Positions 6,705-14,714 of a stretch of DNA of 16,060 bases are shown here, in pieces. Source of the stretch: Phenylobacterium sp. (GTDB lineage: Bacteria; Pseudomonadota; Alphaproteobacteria; Caulobacterales; Caulobacteraceae); NCBI GenBank assembly GCA_019264505.1, contig JAHUZY010000273.1, forward strand, positions 1-16,060, read 5' to 3'. The notes under the pieces are model-generated. The model was not told the origin of the DNA and did not search any database. It worked only from the letters and a program-made list of their open reading frames with translations. Made by a program: the position numbers and the translations under genes. Position 1 is the stretch's first letter; the number at the start of each line of letters is the position of its first letter.

Positions 6705-7469
6705 GAACTCGGCTGAGCCGCCGTCGCAGGGCACGACCGCGCCGGTCGTGTAGGCCGAGGCGCGGCTGCTGAGGAAAATGGCCACGCCGGCGATGTCCTC
6801 GGGCTGGCCGATCCGGCCGCGGGGATTGCTCTTGGCGATGGCGTCGCCGGCCTGGGCCAGCGTCGCGGCCATCATCTTCGACGGGAAGGGCCCGGGCGCA
6901 ATGGCGTTGACCAGGATGTGCTCGGGCGCCAGGCGCTTGGCCAGGTGGCGGGTCAGCATGATGCAGCCGGCCTTGGAGGTGGAATAGGCGTAGGTCTCCA
7001 GGGTCGGCGGCTCGATGCCGTTGACCGAGGCGATGTTGATGACCCGCGAGGGTTCCTCGGCGGTGGCGGCCGCCCGCAGCAGGGGCAGCAGCTTCTGGGT
7101 CAGGAAGAAGATCGACTTGACATTCAGGTCGACGGTCTTGTCCCAGCCGTCCTCCGGATACTCATCGATGGGCGCGCCCCAGGTGGCCCCGGCGTTGTTC
7201 ACCAGCACGTCCAGTCGGCTCTCGCGTTCCTTGACCGCATTGGCCAGGCCCTCAATGCCGGCCATGCCGCCCAGGTCGAAAGGCAGCGAGATGCAGGTCC
7301 CGTACTCCGACAGCTCCTCGGCCACCCGGTCGCAGACCTCGGCCTTGCGCGAGGAGATATAGACCTTGGCGCCGTTTTCCACATAGCCGCGGGCGATCAT
7401 CTCGCCGATGCCGCGGCTGCCGCCGGTCACGAGGACGACCTTGCCCTCGACGCTGAACAGGTTCTTCAA
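6702..7469 (-). CDS. SDR family NAD(P)-dependent oxidoreductase (RhlG/3-oxoacyl reductase-like)
   Basis: A 255-residue classical short-chain dehydrogenase. The Rossmann cofactor motif TGGSRGIG is at 15-22, NNAG at 91-94, catalytic Ser148 in INIASVNG, catalytic YSTSK at 162-166 and the PG motif at 192-193. The basic residues after beta-2 (SSRK, 39-42) suggest NADPH preference. The C-terminal half, with an RGRIGQPEDIAG motif and a PCDGG end, resembles the RhlG group of beta-ketoacyl reductase-like SDRs; the substrate is unknown. The start is TTG, with GGAG 6 nt upstream and no suitable ATG nearby. It is the last gene of a CMD-SDR-SDR operon, 35 bp after the previous SDR. Its stop codon lies within the end of repeat copy B. 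Confidence 0.9.
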   Translation of the reverse strand: MKNLFSVEGKVVLVTGGSRGIGEMIARGYVENGAKVYISSRKAEVCDRVAEELSEYGTCISLPFDLGGMAGIEGLANAVKERESRLDVLVNNAGATWGAPIDEYPEDGWDKTVDLNVKSIFFLTQKLLPLLRAAATAEEPSRVINIASVNGIEPPTLETYAYSTSKAGCIMLTRHLAKRLAPEHILVNAIAPGPFPSKMMAATLAQAGDAIAKSNPRGRIGQPEDIAGVAIFLSSRASAYTTGAVVPCDGGSAEF

Positions 7470-7504
7470 AACACGCTCCTGGAAATTGCTGGAAAAAAGG
7501 TCGG

Positions 7505-8302
7505 TCAGCCGATGCGGCTGGACATGCCGCCGTCCACCGGCAGCAGGACGCCGGTGATGAAGGCGGCCTCGTCGCTGGCCAGGAACAGGGCCGCATAGGC
7601 GGTGTCCCAGGCCGTGCCCATCTTGGCCCGCAGGGGCACCCGGGCGCCCCGGGCCTGGCGGACAGCCTCCTCATCCTGGCCGGTGGCCTGGGCGATGCCG
7701 GCCACGGCCATGGGCGTGTCCATCAGACCGGGCAGGATGGCGTTGCAGCGCACCCCGTACTTGGCGTTGGACTGGGCGATGCTGGTGGTCAGGCGGTTCA
7801 TGGCCGCCTTGGAGACCTCATAGGCCACCTGGGTCCCCCCGGCGATGGACGCCAGGGACGAGATGTTGACGATTGAGCCGCCACCCTGCTCCCGCATCAG
7901 GGGGATGGCCGCCTTGCTGGTCAGCCAGGCGCCTTTCAGATTGACGCTCAGGATGCGATCGAAGGCGTCTTCCTCGACCTTGTGGGCTGGGCCGTCGCCG
8001 CCGCCGATCCCCACATTGTTCACCAGGATGTCGATGCGCCCGAGGGCCTCGGTCGCCTTGGCGATCACCGCGGCGGCGCCGTCGGCCTTGGCGATATTGG
8101 CTGCGAAGGCCCCGGCCTGTCCGCCCTCGGCGGTGATCAGGTCCACCGTCTCCTGGGCCCGCTCGACGACCCGGTCGACGCAGAGGACCTTGGCGCCTTC
8201 GCGGGCGAACAGGATGGCCATGGCCCGGCCGTTGCCGATGGTCTGGCCCGGCGTCTGGCCGGCCCCGCAGACGACGGCGGTCTTGCCCTCTAACCGGCCC
8301 AT
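7505..8302 (-). CDS. SDR family NAD-dependent oxidoreductase
   Basis: A 265-residue classical SDR: catalytic YEVSK at 161-165, Ser148 in NISSLAS, NNVG at 95-98 (the common NNAG variant), PG at 191-192 and a C-terminal LPVDGG. The glycine-rich loop is unusual. Between GAG and the usual G-x-G there is an insertion, reading GAGQTPGQTIGNGRA from about residue 13. Asp43 at the end of beta-2 suggests NAD(H). The ATG overlaps the stop of the upstream CMD-family gene as TGATG, with AAGGG 6 nt before it, so translation is probably coupled. The substrate is unknown. With the CMD-family protein and the downstream SDR it looks like part of a catabolic operon (inference). Confidence 0.9.
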   Translation of the reverse strand: MGRLEGKTAVVCGAGQTPGQTIGNGRAMAILFAREGAKVLCVDRVVERAQETVDLITAEGGQAGAFAANIAKADGAAAVIAKATEALGRIDILVNNVGIGGGDGPAHKVEEDAFDRILSVNLKGAWLTSKAAIPLMREQGGGSIVNISSLASIAGGTQVAYEVSKAAMNRLTTSIAQSNAKYGVRCNAILPGLMDTPMAVAGIAQATGQDEEAVRQARGARVPLRAKMGTAWDTAYAALFLASDEAAFITGVLLPVDGGMSSRIG

Positions 8303-8871
8303 CAGAAGCCCTTCAGGTCGGGATCGAGGGTCTGGCCCTCATCCAGCTGGACGCCGAAGGTGTTCAGCATCATCGAAACCTGGGTGTACTGGCCGGCCGA
8401 GAACACCACGTCCATCTTCTGCTTGTCGCTGAAATGGGCGTCCAGCGCCTTCCAGGTGGCGTCGGTGATGAACTGGTCGTGGTGCAGCTCGTCGGCCGCC
8501 CGGATCAGGGCGGCGTCGGCGGCGCTCCAGCCCGGTGCGTCGGGGCCGGCCTTGATGCGGGCGACCTCTTCGTCGGTGAGGCCCGCCTGCTTGCCGATGG
8601 GCACATGCTGGGTCCACTCGTAGCCCGAGCGGCAGAGGAAGCCGATGCGCAGGATCACGATCTCTCGCTCCCGGGCGGGCAGGCCATTGCGGCGCGACAG
8701 GATGTAGTTGCCCCACCCCATGAAGCCCTTCATCGCCTTGGGCTCGCGCACCAGGGTGCGGAAGATGTTGATCACCCGCCCGCGCTCGGCCATGGGCGCG
8801 AGAAGCTCCCGCTGGTCGGCGTCCATGTCCTTGTCGGCGAGCGGTTCGATTCTGGGCTTGGCCAGGCGCAT
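8302..8871 (-). CDS. Carboxymuconolactone decarboxylase (CMD) family protein
   Basis: 189 residues, all-helical AhpD/CMD-like fold. The conserved segment LCRSGYEWTQHVPIGKQAGL carries Cys80, Glu85 and His89, the C-x4-E-x3-H arrangement of CMD-family proteins that lack the CxxC of AhpD peroxidase. That argues against a classical AhpD disulfide function and leaves decarboxylase, hydrolase-like or unknown activity. I chose ATG at 8871, which has GGAGG 5 nt upstream. An in-frame ATG at 8907 would add 12 residues with no good ribosome binding site. It is the first gene of a three-gene unit with two SDRs, and its stop overlaps the next start. The 98-bp gap to the symporter upstream has only a weak hairpin (CCGGA/TCCGG, 8921-8939). 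Confidence 0.87.
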   Translation of the reverse strand: MRLAKPRIEPLADKDMDADQRELLAPMAERGRVINIFRTLVREPKAMKGFMGWGNYILSRRNGLPAREREIVILRIGFLCRSGYEWTQHVPIGKQAGLTDEEVARIKAGPDAPGWSAADAALIRAADELHHDQFITDATWKALDAHFSDKQKMDVVFSAGQYTQVSMMLNTFGVQLDEGQTLDPDLKGF

Positions 8872-8969
8872 GTCGTCCTCCGGTCGTTTCTTATGGCCCA
8901 TCGACATCGCACCCCTCGCCCCGGATTTCTAGGCTCCGGTGTGCTCAAGGGGCGCCTGCGGCCACGCGA

Positions 8970-10418
8970 TCAGACCTGCGACGGCGCCGTCCCGCTGGCG
9001 GGAACATCCTCCGCAGCGTCCCGCGCCGGGGCCTTGTGGCTGATGGCCAGGCCGATGATCGTCGGGATCAGCATGCCGGGCAGGCCCTCATAGACCTGCT
9101 CGTGCCAGCCCTGCATCCGCCAGGCGAAGGCGATGGCGACACCGCCCAGCATCAGGACGATGGCCTGGGGCTGGGTCAGACGCCGCCCCAGGGCCTGAAC
9201 GATCATCAGGGGTCCGAAGGCGCAGGCCAGGGTCGACCAGGCCAGGATGACCAGGCTGAAGACGCTGCGCGAGCCGCTGAGCGCGAACCCGAGCGCCATG
9301 AGGGTGACGACGGCGGTGGTCGCCTTCATCATCCAGGCCTTCTGGATCCGGCCGCCGGCCAGGTCGCTGGTCAGCGCCGCCGAGCAGGCCAGGACCAGGG
9401 AGTCGGCGGTGGACATGGTGGCGGCGAAAATGCCCGCCAGGATCACCCCGACCAGGGCCGCCGGCAGCAGCTCCACCGCCATGGTCGGCAGGGCGAGCTC
9501 GGGATCCAGGGCGCCGAGATCGGGCAGATACAGCCGCGACATCAGGCCAACGCCCGTGGCCAGCAGGTAGAAGAGGGTGAAATAGCCATAGTACCAGCCC
9601 CGGGCCGCGGCCATGTCGCTGGGCTCGTTCAGCGCCATGAAGCGGACCATGACGTGAGGCTGGCCGATGACGCTGATCCCCGCAAACATCCAGCCGACGA
9701 CGAACAGGGCCATGCCCAGTAGGCCGGGGAACAGCAGATCGTCGGGGAACAGGTTCAGGAAGCCCGGAATGGCCGCCATCTCCAGATAGGTGGCGTCCAG
9801 CCCCCCACGCCCGACCACCGCCACCACCAGCAGGAGCGTCATGGCGAAGACCATGACGATGGACTGGGCCGCATCGGTCCAGATGGAGGCTCGGATGCCG
9901 CCAAAGGCGCTGTAGGCGAGGATCAGCACCGCCGAGATGATCGCCCCGCTCTGCGGCGTCCAGCCCAGAACCCCCTGCAGGGCCTTACCGCCGGCGGCGA
10001 TCTGGGCGGCGGCATAGGCGCCCAGGAAGATGACCGCGATGACGGCGGCGATCTTGCGCCAGACGCCGAAGTCCTGCCCCGACCACTTGGCCACGACCGC
10101 GCCGAACGACACCTGGCCTGAGGACTCCGTGACCTCCCGCAGGCGGCGATGAATGAACAGCGAGGCCAGGAAGTCACCGAGGATCCAGCCGACCATCAGC
10201 CACATGGCCGCGAGGCCTGTGACATAGGTGAAGCCGATCACCCCGATGAACATATAGCCGGAATTGTTGGTGGCGACGGCCGAGAGCCCGGCCAGGGAGG
10301 GCCGGATATTGCTGCTGGCGAGGTAGTAGTCCTGCTTTGAGGCCTTGGCCTTGCGCACCGACGCCAGGCCGATGGCGACGAAGGCGGCCAGACATAACAG
10401 GAATACGATCATCGTCAT
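8970..10418 (-). CDS. Sodium:solute symporter family (SSS/PutP-like) permease
   Basis: 482 residues with about 13 hydrophobic segments. Family landmarks are the KQDYYLAS segment after TM1 (28-35), the SSS signature GGIRASIWTDAAQ at 173-185, GQPHVMVRF at 252-260, and FAATMSTADS at 331-340. Ser336-Thr337 in the last of these match the PutP sodium-site Ser-Thr pair. It should import a small organic solute with Na+. It lies directly downstream of the ectoine genes on the same strand. SSS members linked to ect clusters have, as I recall, been described as ectoine importers (EctI), so ectoine/hydroxyectoine or a precursor is a reasonable guess. Proline or a carboxylate feeding the downstream SDR genes is the alternative. 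The intrinsic terminator at 10472-10496 indicates at least partly separate transcription. GAGG lies 7 nt before the ATG. Confidence 0.88.
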   Translation of the reverse strand: MTMIVFLLCLAAFVAIGLASVRKAKASKQDYYLASSNIRPSLAGLSAVATNNSGYMFIGVIGFTYVTGLAAMWLMVGWILGDFLASLFIHRRLREVTESSGQVSFGAVVAKWSGQDFGVWRKIAAVIAVIFLGAYAAAQIAAGGKALQGVLGWTPQSGAIISAVLILAYSAFGGIRASIWTDAAQSIVMVFAMTLLLVVAVVGRGGLDATYLEMAAIPGFLNLFPDDLLFPGLLGMALFVVGWMFAGISVIGQPHVMVRFMALNEPSDMAAARGWYYGYFTLFYLLATGVGLMSRLYLPDLGALDPELALPTMAVELLPAALVGVILAGIFAATMSTADSLVLACSAALTSDLAGGRIQKAWMMKATTAVVTLMALGFALSGSRSVFSLVILAWSTLACAFGPLMIVQALGRRLTQPQAIVLMLGGVAIAFAWRMQGWHEQVYEGLPGMLIPTIIGLAISHKAPARDAAEDVPASGTAPSQV

Positions 10419-10471
10419 GGCGCAGCCTCGTGACGTTCAATGCTCAGGTCAAAATCGGTTCGAAAACAAAG

Positions 10472-10496
10472 CGCCCGCGGCGCGGGGCCGCGGGCG
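10472..10496 (-). terminator. Intrinsic terminator after ask
   Basis: A 9-bp perfect GC stem, CGCCCGCGG (10472-10480) and CCGCGGGCG (10488-10496), with a 7-nt loop. Read on the minus strand it is followed by CTTTGTTTTC, a T-rich tail. It starts 14 nt after the ask stop codon and should end the ect-ask transcript before the symporter gene. Confidence 0.72.
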
Positions 10497-10509
10497 AAAA
10501 TACTGGCCC

Positions 10510-11958
10510 TCAGGCCGCGCTGCGCAGAGGTCGGGCGAGCGCGCCGTCCTCCTCCACCAGGCGGCGATGCAGGGCGATGACGGCCGCGGCGTAACTGTCC
10601 TCTGAGACGACAAACTGGATGTCGACCCGGCGGGACAACTGCTGCAGGCCGAGCACCTCGACCCCGCCTTCGCCGAGCGCCAGCGTCGCCCGACTGGTCA
10701 GTCCGGGCACGTTCAAATCGCTGCCAATAACCGCAACAATGGCCACTTTTCGGGTCGAAATGGCCGCATTTGGGAACATCTCTTCGAGGTCTGAGATGAC
10801 CCGTTTCACCTGCTTGGGATTGGCGTCCAGGTGGTGGGTGATGGTGTTGGCGTTGGACGCCTTGGAGACAATCCGCACATCGTGGCGCGACAGAACCTCA
10901 AGGATTCCAGAGTCATAGCCCTTCACCCCGACCATGTCCTGCTCCAGCAGCTCCAGGGTGGTGACCCCCTTCATGCCGGCGATGATCTCCACCCGCGGCG
11001 TCTCGGAGATGAACGCCCCACAGATCGAGGTGCCCTGGTCCTCGGGTTCAAAAGTATTCTTTACGATCAAGGGGATACCGGCGTGGCGCAGGCCCCGCGC
11101 GGCCCGGGGATGGATCGCCTCCATGCCCAGATTGGCCAGCTGGTCGGCCACGTCGTAATTGGTCCGACCGATCTTCCGCACCGCCTCGGCGCCCACCAGG
11201 TTGGGGTCGGCGCTGGAGAGGTGGAACTCCTTGTGGATGATGGCCTCGCGGGCGCCGGTCAGGACGGCGATGCGGCTGAACACCACCTCGCTATAGCCCC
11301 GGCCGAATTCCTTCATCAGACCTTCGCGGCGCTGGCCAAAGCCGGTGGCGATGGGCAGTTCAGCGGCGACGTCCACATCGGCGAAGGCGTCCTGGATGCG
11401 TTCGTCAAGGGTCAGGGGCCGCTTGTCGTGCCAGGCGGTGAGGTCGACGAAGCGGGCGTTCACGCCGCGCCGGCGCAGCTCCAGCGTCAGGTTATGGGCG
11501 CTGTGGGCCTCGCCGAGGGAGGCCAGCATCTCGCGCGCCGCGCCCAGCTGGGTGTCCAGCCGGAAATGGCCGTGGGCGCAGAGGCGCTGCAGGTCACTGA
11601 GCGCCGAGCGGGCGTCCTCGATGCGCGCCAGGATGAAGGCGTCGGCGGTCTGGCGGTCCTCGCCCTCAGCAAACCGATCGGCGTTGATCTTCAGCATCTC
11701 GGCCTGCAGGCGGGCCATGGCGTCCAGCCAGGCTGAGGCCTCCAGGGCCGAGGCCCCGGCGAACAGGGCGTAGACGCCGGGCGTCCCGGTCTTCTTGTGT
11801 TCGAGCAGCTGGTTGGTGATGCCGGCATAGGCCGAGACCACGAAGATGCGGCCATAGAGGTCGGCGCCCTGGCGGTCGCCCACCAGGATATTGTCCATCA
11901 CCGCGTCGGTGTTGGAGATCGACGTGCCGCCGATCTTCTCGACTGTATGTCCGTTCAT
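10510..11958 (-). CDS. ask_ect: Ectoine-cluster aspartate kinase (Ask_Ect)
   Basis: A 482-residue aspartokinase that phosphorylates L-aspartate to supply aspartate semialdehyde for ectoine synthesis. The N-terminal kinase motif KIGGTS is at 8-13, a central catalytic domain includes HKEFHLSSADPNLVGAEAVRKI, and C-terminal ACT-type regulatory repeats run from about 330 to 470 (GVTTLELLEQDMVGVKGYDSG and VAIVAVIGSDL...). The sequence and its place at the end of ectABCD match the specialised Ask_Ect enzymes, which in studied species escape the threonine/lysine feedback that limits housekeeping LysC. Its ATG overlaps the ectD stop as TGATG, with GAGGG 7 nt upstream, so coupling to ectD is likely. 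The intrinsic terminator follows. Confidence 0.92.
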   Translation of the reverse strand: MNGHTVEKIGGTSISNTDAVMDNILVGDRQGADLYGRIFVVSAYAGITNQLLEHKKTGTPGVYALFAGASALEASAWLDAMARLQAEMLKINADRFAEGEDRQTADAFILARIEDARSALSDLQRLCAHGHFRLDTQLGAAREMLASLGEAHSAHNLTLELRRRGVNARFVDLTAWHDKRPLTLDERIQDAFADVDVAAELPIATGFGQRREGLMKEFGRGYSEVVFSRIAVLTGAREAIIHKEFHLSSADPNLVGAEAVRKIGRTNYDVADQLANLGMEAIHPRAARGLRHAGIPLIVKNTFEPEDQGTSICGAFISETPRVEIIAGMKGVTTLELLEQDMVGVKGYDSGILEVLSRHDVRIVSKASNANTITHHLDANPKQVKRVISDLEEMFPNAAISTRKVAIVAVIGSDLNVPGLTSRATLALGEGGVEVLGLQQLSRRVDIQFVVSEDSYAAAVIALHRRLVEEDGALARPLRSAA

Positions 11959-12881
11959 CAGGCCGCCCTCACCTGCTGGGCCAGGCTCCCGGACACGGGC
12001 TCCAGGCGTTGGGTATGTTCCCGCGCGGCGATGAATTCCGGGCGCGGGCGTTCGGCCCCGAAGGGCCTTTCAAGGCGGTTGGCCCAGGCGTTGTAGACCA
12101 TGAAGGCGTTGGCCCGGGGGTACGGCGTGATGTTGCCGTTGGACCCGTGCATGGTGTTGCAGTCGAAGATCACCACCGAGCCTGCGGGGCCCGTGGGCGC
12201 GACGATGCCATGCTGCTCGGCCAGCCTGGCCAGGCTGTCACGGTCGGGCACGCCGTACTCCTGCTTGCGCAGGGACTGCTTGTAGTGGTCCTCCGGCGTC
12301 TCGCCGACGCAGGTGACGAAGCTCTTGTGCGAGCCGGGCATCAGCATCAGCGGCCCGTTGAACTCGAAATTGTCGACAAGCTGGACCGACATGGAGATGG
12401 CGCGCATCCGCGGCATGCCGTCCTCGGTGTGCCAGGTCTCGAAGTCGGAGTGCCAGTAGAACTCCTTGCCGTCGAAGCCCGGCTTGTAGTTCAGCCGGGT
12501 CTGATGGAGGTAGACCTCGTCGCCCAGGATGTGGTTGGCGATCGCCACCAGGCGCTCGTCGGCGGCCAGCCGCCCGAGCAGGGCGCTCTGCTGGTGCACC
12601 GCGAAGATCGAGCGAAGGGCGCCCGAGGACGGTTCGGCCACGATGGTCTGCGGATCCAGGGTGGCTGGAATGCCGCGCAGGCGGTTCATTTCCGCCTGCA
12701 AGGTGGCGATTTCGTCGGCTTCGAAGACGTTTTCCAGCACCAGGAAACCATCGCGCTCGAAGGCTTCGTGCTGCGCCTGGCTGAGCGGCGATTCCGAATG
12801 CCAGTCGCTGTGGATCACGGGGTCCTTGCGCGCCAGCCACTGCGGCTGGTCGGCGACCCGCGAGGGATAGAGATCGGTCAT
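11958..12881 (-). CDS. ectD: Ectoine 5-hydroxylase
   Basis: A 307-residue non-haem Fe(II)/2-oxoglutarate dioxygenase that converts ectoine to 5-hydroxyectoine. The EctD signature around residues 141-155 reads FYWHSDFETWHTEDG; H144 and D146 are iron ligands, and H245 in TMHGSNGN is the third. R256 in YPRANAF fits the 2-oxoglutarate-binding arginine. The length is typical of EctD (about 300). AAGGAG lies 6 nt before the ATG. A 114-bp gap holding two hairpins separates it from ectC, while its stop overlaps the ask start. Hydroxyectoine production may therefore be tuned separately from ectoine (inference). All catalytic residues are intact. Confidence 0.96.
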   Translation of the reverse strand: MTDLYPSRVADQPQWLARKDPVIHSDWHSESPLSQAQHEAFERDGFLVLENVFEADEIATLQAEMNRLRGIPATLDPQTIVAEPSSGALRSIFAVHQQSALLGRLAADERLVAIANHILGDEVYLHQTRLNYKPGFDGKEFYWHSDFETWHTEDGMPRMRAISMSVQLVDNFEFNGPLMLMPGSHKSFVTCVGETPEDHYKQSLRKQEYGVPDRDSLARLAEQHGIVAPTGPAGSVVIFDCNTMHGSNGNITPYPRANAFMVYNAWANRLERPFGAERPRPEFIAAREHTQRLEPVSGSLAQQVRAA

Positions 12882-12904
12882 AAAAGGCTCCTTCCGCCTC
12901 GGGG

Positions 12905-12986
12905 CTCCTGACCGGCCCCCTCGGGGGGCGGGTCGGAGGCTCCATCAAGTCAAAGGGTGGACGTTGCGGGCGGCGTCACGCCGCCC
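12905..12986. other. Two strong hairpins in the ectC-ectD gap
   Basis: The first, nearest the ectC stop, is GGGCGGCGT (12968-12976) against ACGCCGCCC (12978-12986). The second is CTCC-GACC-GCCCCC (12905-12920) against GGGGGC-GGTC-GGAG (12924-12938), with a TCG loop, one symmetrical G-G mismatch and a single bulged T. Neither has a T-run on the minus strand, so they are not clear terminators. They could attenuate transcription, protect the ectABC message or mark an RNA processing point before ectD. Confidence 0.6.
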
Positions 12987-12995
12987 CGGCCCGCC

Positions 12996-13388
12996 TCAGA
13001 CGGTCTCGGCTTCCAGCGGGTAGGCGCCGGTCTCGTCATGGACCTCCAGCCCGTTGAGGGGCGGGTTGAACACACAGGCCATCTTCATCTCGGACTTGGC
13101 CCGGAGGATGTGCTTGTCGTGCTTGTCCAGGGCGTACATCACGCCGGGCTTGATCTGATGGACCTCGCCGGTGGCGATGTCTTCGATCGAGCCCTCGCCG
13201 GAGACGCAGAAAACCGACTCCAGGTGGTTCTGATAGTGCATAGGCAGCTCAGCGCCGGCGTAGATGGTGGTCATGTGGAAGGAGAAGCCCATCTGGTCCT
13301 CCTTCAGCAGCAGGCGGGTGCTCTCCCAGCCCTTGGTGACCACCCGGCGGCGGGTCTGCTCGGCTTCGTGCAGGTCGCGTACGATCAT
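12996..13388 (-). CDS. ectC: L-ectoine synthase
   Basis: A 130-residue cupin that cyclises N-gamma-acetyl-L-2,4-diaminobutyrate to ectoine by water elimination. The metal-binding residues known from Paenibacillus lautus EctC fall at identical positions here: Glu57 (NHLES), Tyr85 (GVMYAL) and His93 (KHDKHIL). Other conserved positions, W21, R25, T40, Y52, H55, F107 and H117, are also present. The length is the family norm. The gene starts 12 nt after the ectB stop. Its Shine-Dalgarno AAGGAG overlaps the ectB stop codon (TAAGGAG) and lies 8 nt from the ATG. Confidence 0.96.
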   Translation of the reverse strand: MIVRDLHEAEQTRRRVVTKGWESTRLLLKEDQMGFSFHMTTIYAGAELPMHYQNHLESVFCVSGEGSIEDIATGEVHQIKPGVMYALDKHDKHILRAKSEMKMACVFNPPLNGLEVHDETGAYPLEAETV

Positions 13389-13400
13389 TGAAGATACTCC

Positions 13401-14714
13401 TTAGGCCGCCGAGCCGAGCGCCTGGCGCTCAGCCACCTCGGCGACACAGTCGGCAAGAATGTCGAGGCCGGCGTCGAGGTCGGCGTCGGTGATGTTGAGG
13501 GGCGCCAGGACCTTGAGGATCTGGTCGTGGGCGCCGCTGGTCTCGATGATCAGGCCGCGCTTGAAGGCCGCATCGACCACGGGGTCGGAGACCTCGCTGG
13601 AGCCGACGTCCAGCCCGCACATCATGCCGCGGCCCTTGATCCCCTTGACCACGCTGCGATTGGCGAGCGCGATCTCCCGCAGGCGCTTGCGCAGGCGCTC
13701 GCCCTTTTTCTGGACCTCGGCGGCGAAGCGATCGTCGGACCAGAAGGTGTCGATGGCCGCCTTGGCGGTGACAAAGGCGTGGCAGTTGCCGCGGAAGGTG
13801 CCGTTGTGCTCACCCGGCGACCACTGGTCCAACTCCGGCTTCACCAGCACCAGGGCCATGGGCAGGCCCATGCCCGACAGGGACTTGGCCATAGTGATGA
13901 TGTCCGGCTTCACCCCCATGTTTTCGAAGCTGAAGAAGGTCCCGGTGCGGCCGCAGCCGGCCTGGATGTCGTCGACGATGAACAGGGCGCCGTGCTTGTG
14001 GGCGATCTTCTCGATCTTGCGCATCCACTCGGCCGAGGCGACGTTCAGGCCGCCCTCGCCCTGGACCGGCTCGACGATGATCGCGGCGGGATCATCGACG
14101 CCCCCTGAGGGATCGCTCAGCATCTGGTCGAGCTGGGCGGCGGTGTCCACGTCGTCGCCGAAATAGCCGCAATAGGGCATGCGGGTGACCCCGTTCAGGG
14201 GGGTGTGGGCGCCGCCGCGATGGTGGCTGTTGCCCGTGGCCGACAGGGCGCCCAGGGTCACCCCGTGGAAGCCGTTGGTGAAGGCGATGATGTTGGTGCG
14301 GCCAGTGACCTTGCGGGCCAGCTTCATCGCCGCCTCGACGGCGTTGGCGCCGGTGGGGCCGGTGAACTGGGCGCGATAGGTCATGCCGCGGGGCTTGAGG
14401 ATCTTGCCCTCAAGAGCCTCGAGGAACTCGGCCTTGGCCCGGGAGTGCATGTCCAGGCTGTGAACCACGCCGTTGCGATCGATGTAGTCCATCAGGGCCT
14501 GCTTCATGGCCGGATGGTTGTGGCCATAGTTCAGCACCGAGCAGCCGGTCAGGAAGTCGATATAGCCCTTGCCCTCGCTGTCGTACTGCCACGAGCCCTC
14601 GGCCCGGTCGAAGATGGCCGGGAAGCTGCGGGAATAGGAGCGCACCTGGGATTCCAGGCGCTCGAAGGTGGCGAAGGGGCGCTTGGTCTGCGCCGGGGTC
14701 TCTGCGTCATACAT
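13401..14714 (-). CDS. ectB: Diaminobutyrate-2-oxoglutarate transaminase (EctB)
   Basis: A 437-residue class-III PLP aminotransferase that makes L-2,4-diaminobutyrate from aspartate-beta-semialdehyde with glutamate. The Schiff-base lysine is K277 in TMAKSLSGMG. The PLP-interacting Asp lies in IVDDIQAGCGRTG (D248/D249), the phosphate-binding loop is GPTGANAVE (119-127), and NGTFRGN (304-310) is the conserved strand near the active site. The start is ATG at 14714 (MYDAET), with AAGGAAGGG about 8 nt upstream; a longer frame to 14786 only reads back through ectA. Its first 8 nt overlap the last 8 of ectA (ATGTATGA), so translation is probably coupled. Confidence 0.95.
   Translation of the reverse strand: MYDAETPAQTKRPFATFERLESQVRSYSRSFPAIFDRAEGSWQYDSEGKGYIDFLTGCSVLNYGHNHPAMKQALMDYIDRNGVVHSLDMHSRAKAEFLEALEGKILKPRGMTYRAQFTGPTGANAVEAAMKLARKVTGRTNIIAFTNGFHGVTLGALSATGNSHHRGGAHTPLNGVTRMPYCGYFGDDVDTAAQLDQMLSDPSGGVDDPAAIIVEPVQGEGGLNVASAEWMRKIEKIAHKHGALFIVDDIQAGCGRTGTFFSFENMGVKPDIITMAKSLSGMGLPMALVLVKPELDQWSPGEHNGTFRGNCHAFVTAKAAIDTFWSDDRFAAEVQKKGERLRKRLREIALANRSVVKGIKGRGMMCGLDVGSSEVSDPVVDAAFKRGLIIETSGAHDQILKVLAPLNITDADLDAGLDILADCVAEVAERQALGSAA

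Noticed and set aside
8921..8939. CCGGA/TCCGG hairpin as terminator between the symporter and the CMD gene
   Set aside because: The stem is only 5 bp and no T-run follows; cotranscription cannot be excluded.
10831..12911. Long plus-strand open frames opposite ask and ectD (about 300 residues each)
   Set aside because: Shadow frames of conserved genes with low-complexity translations and no family motifs.
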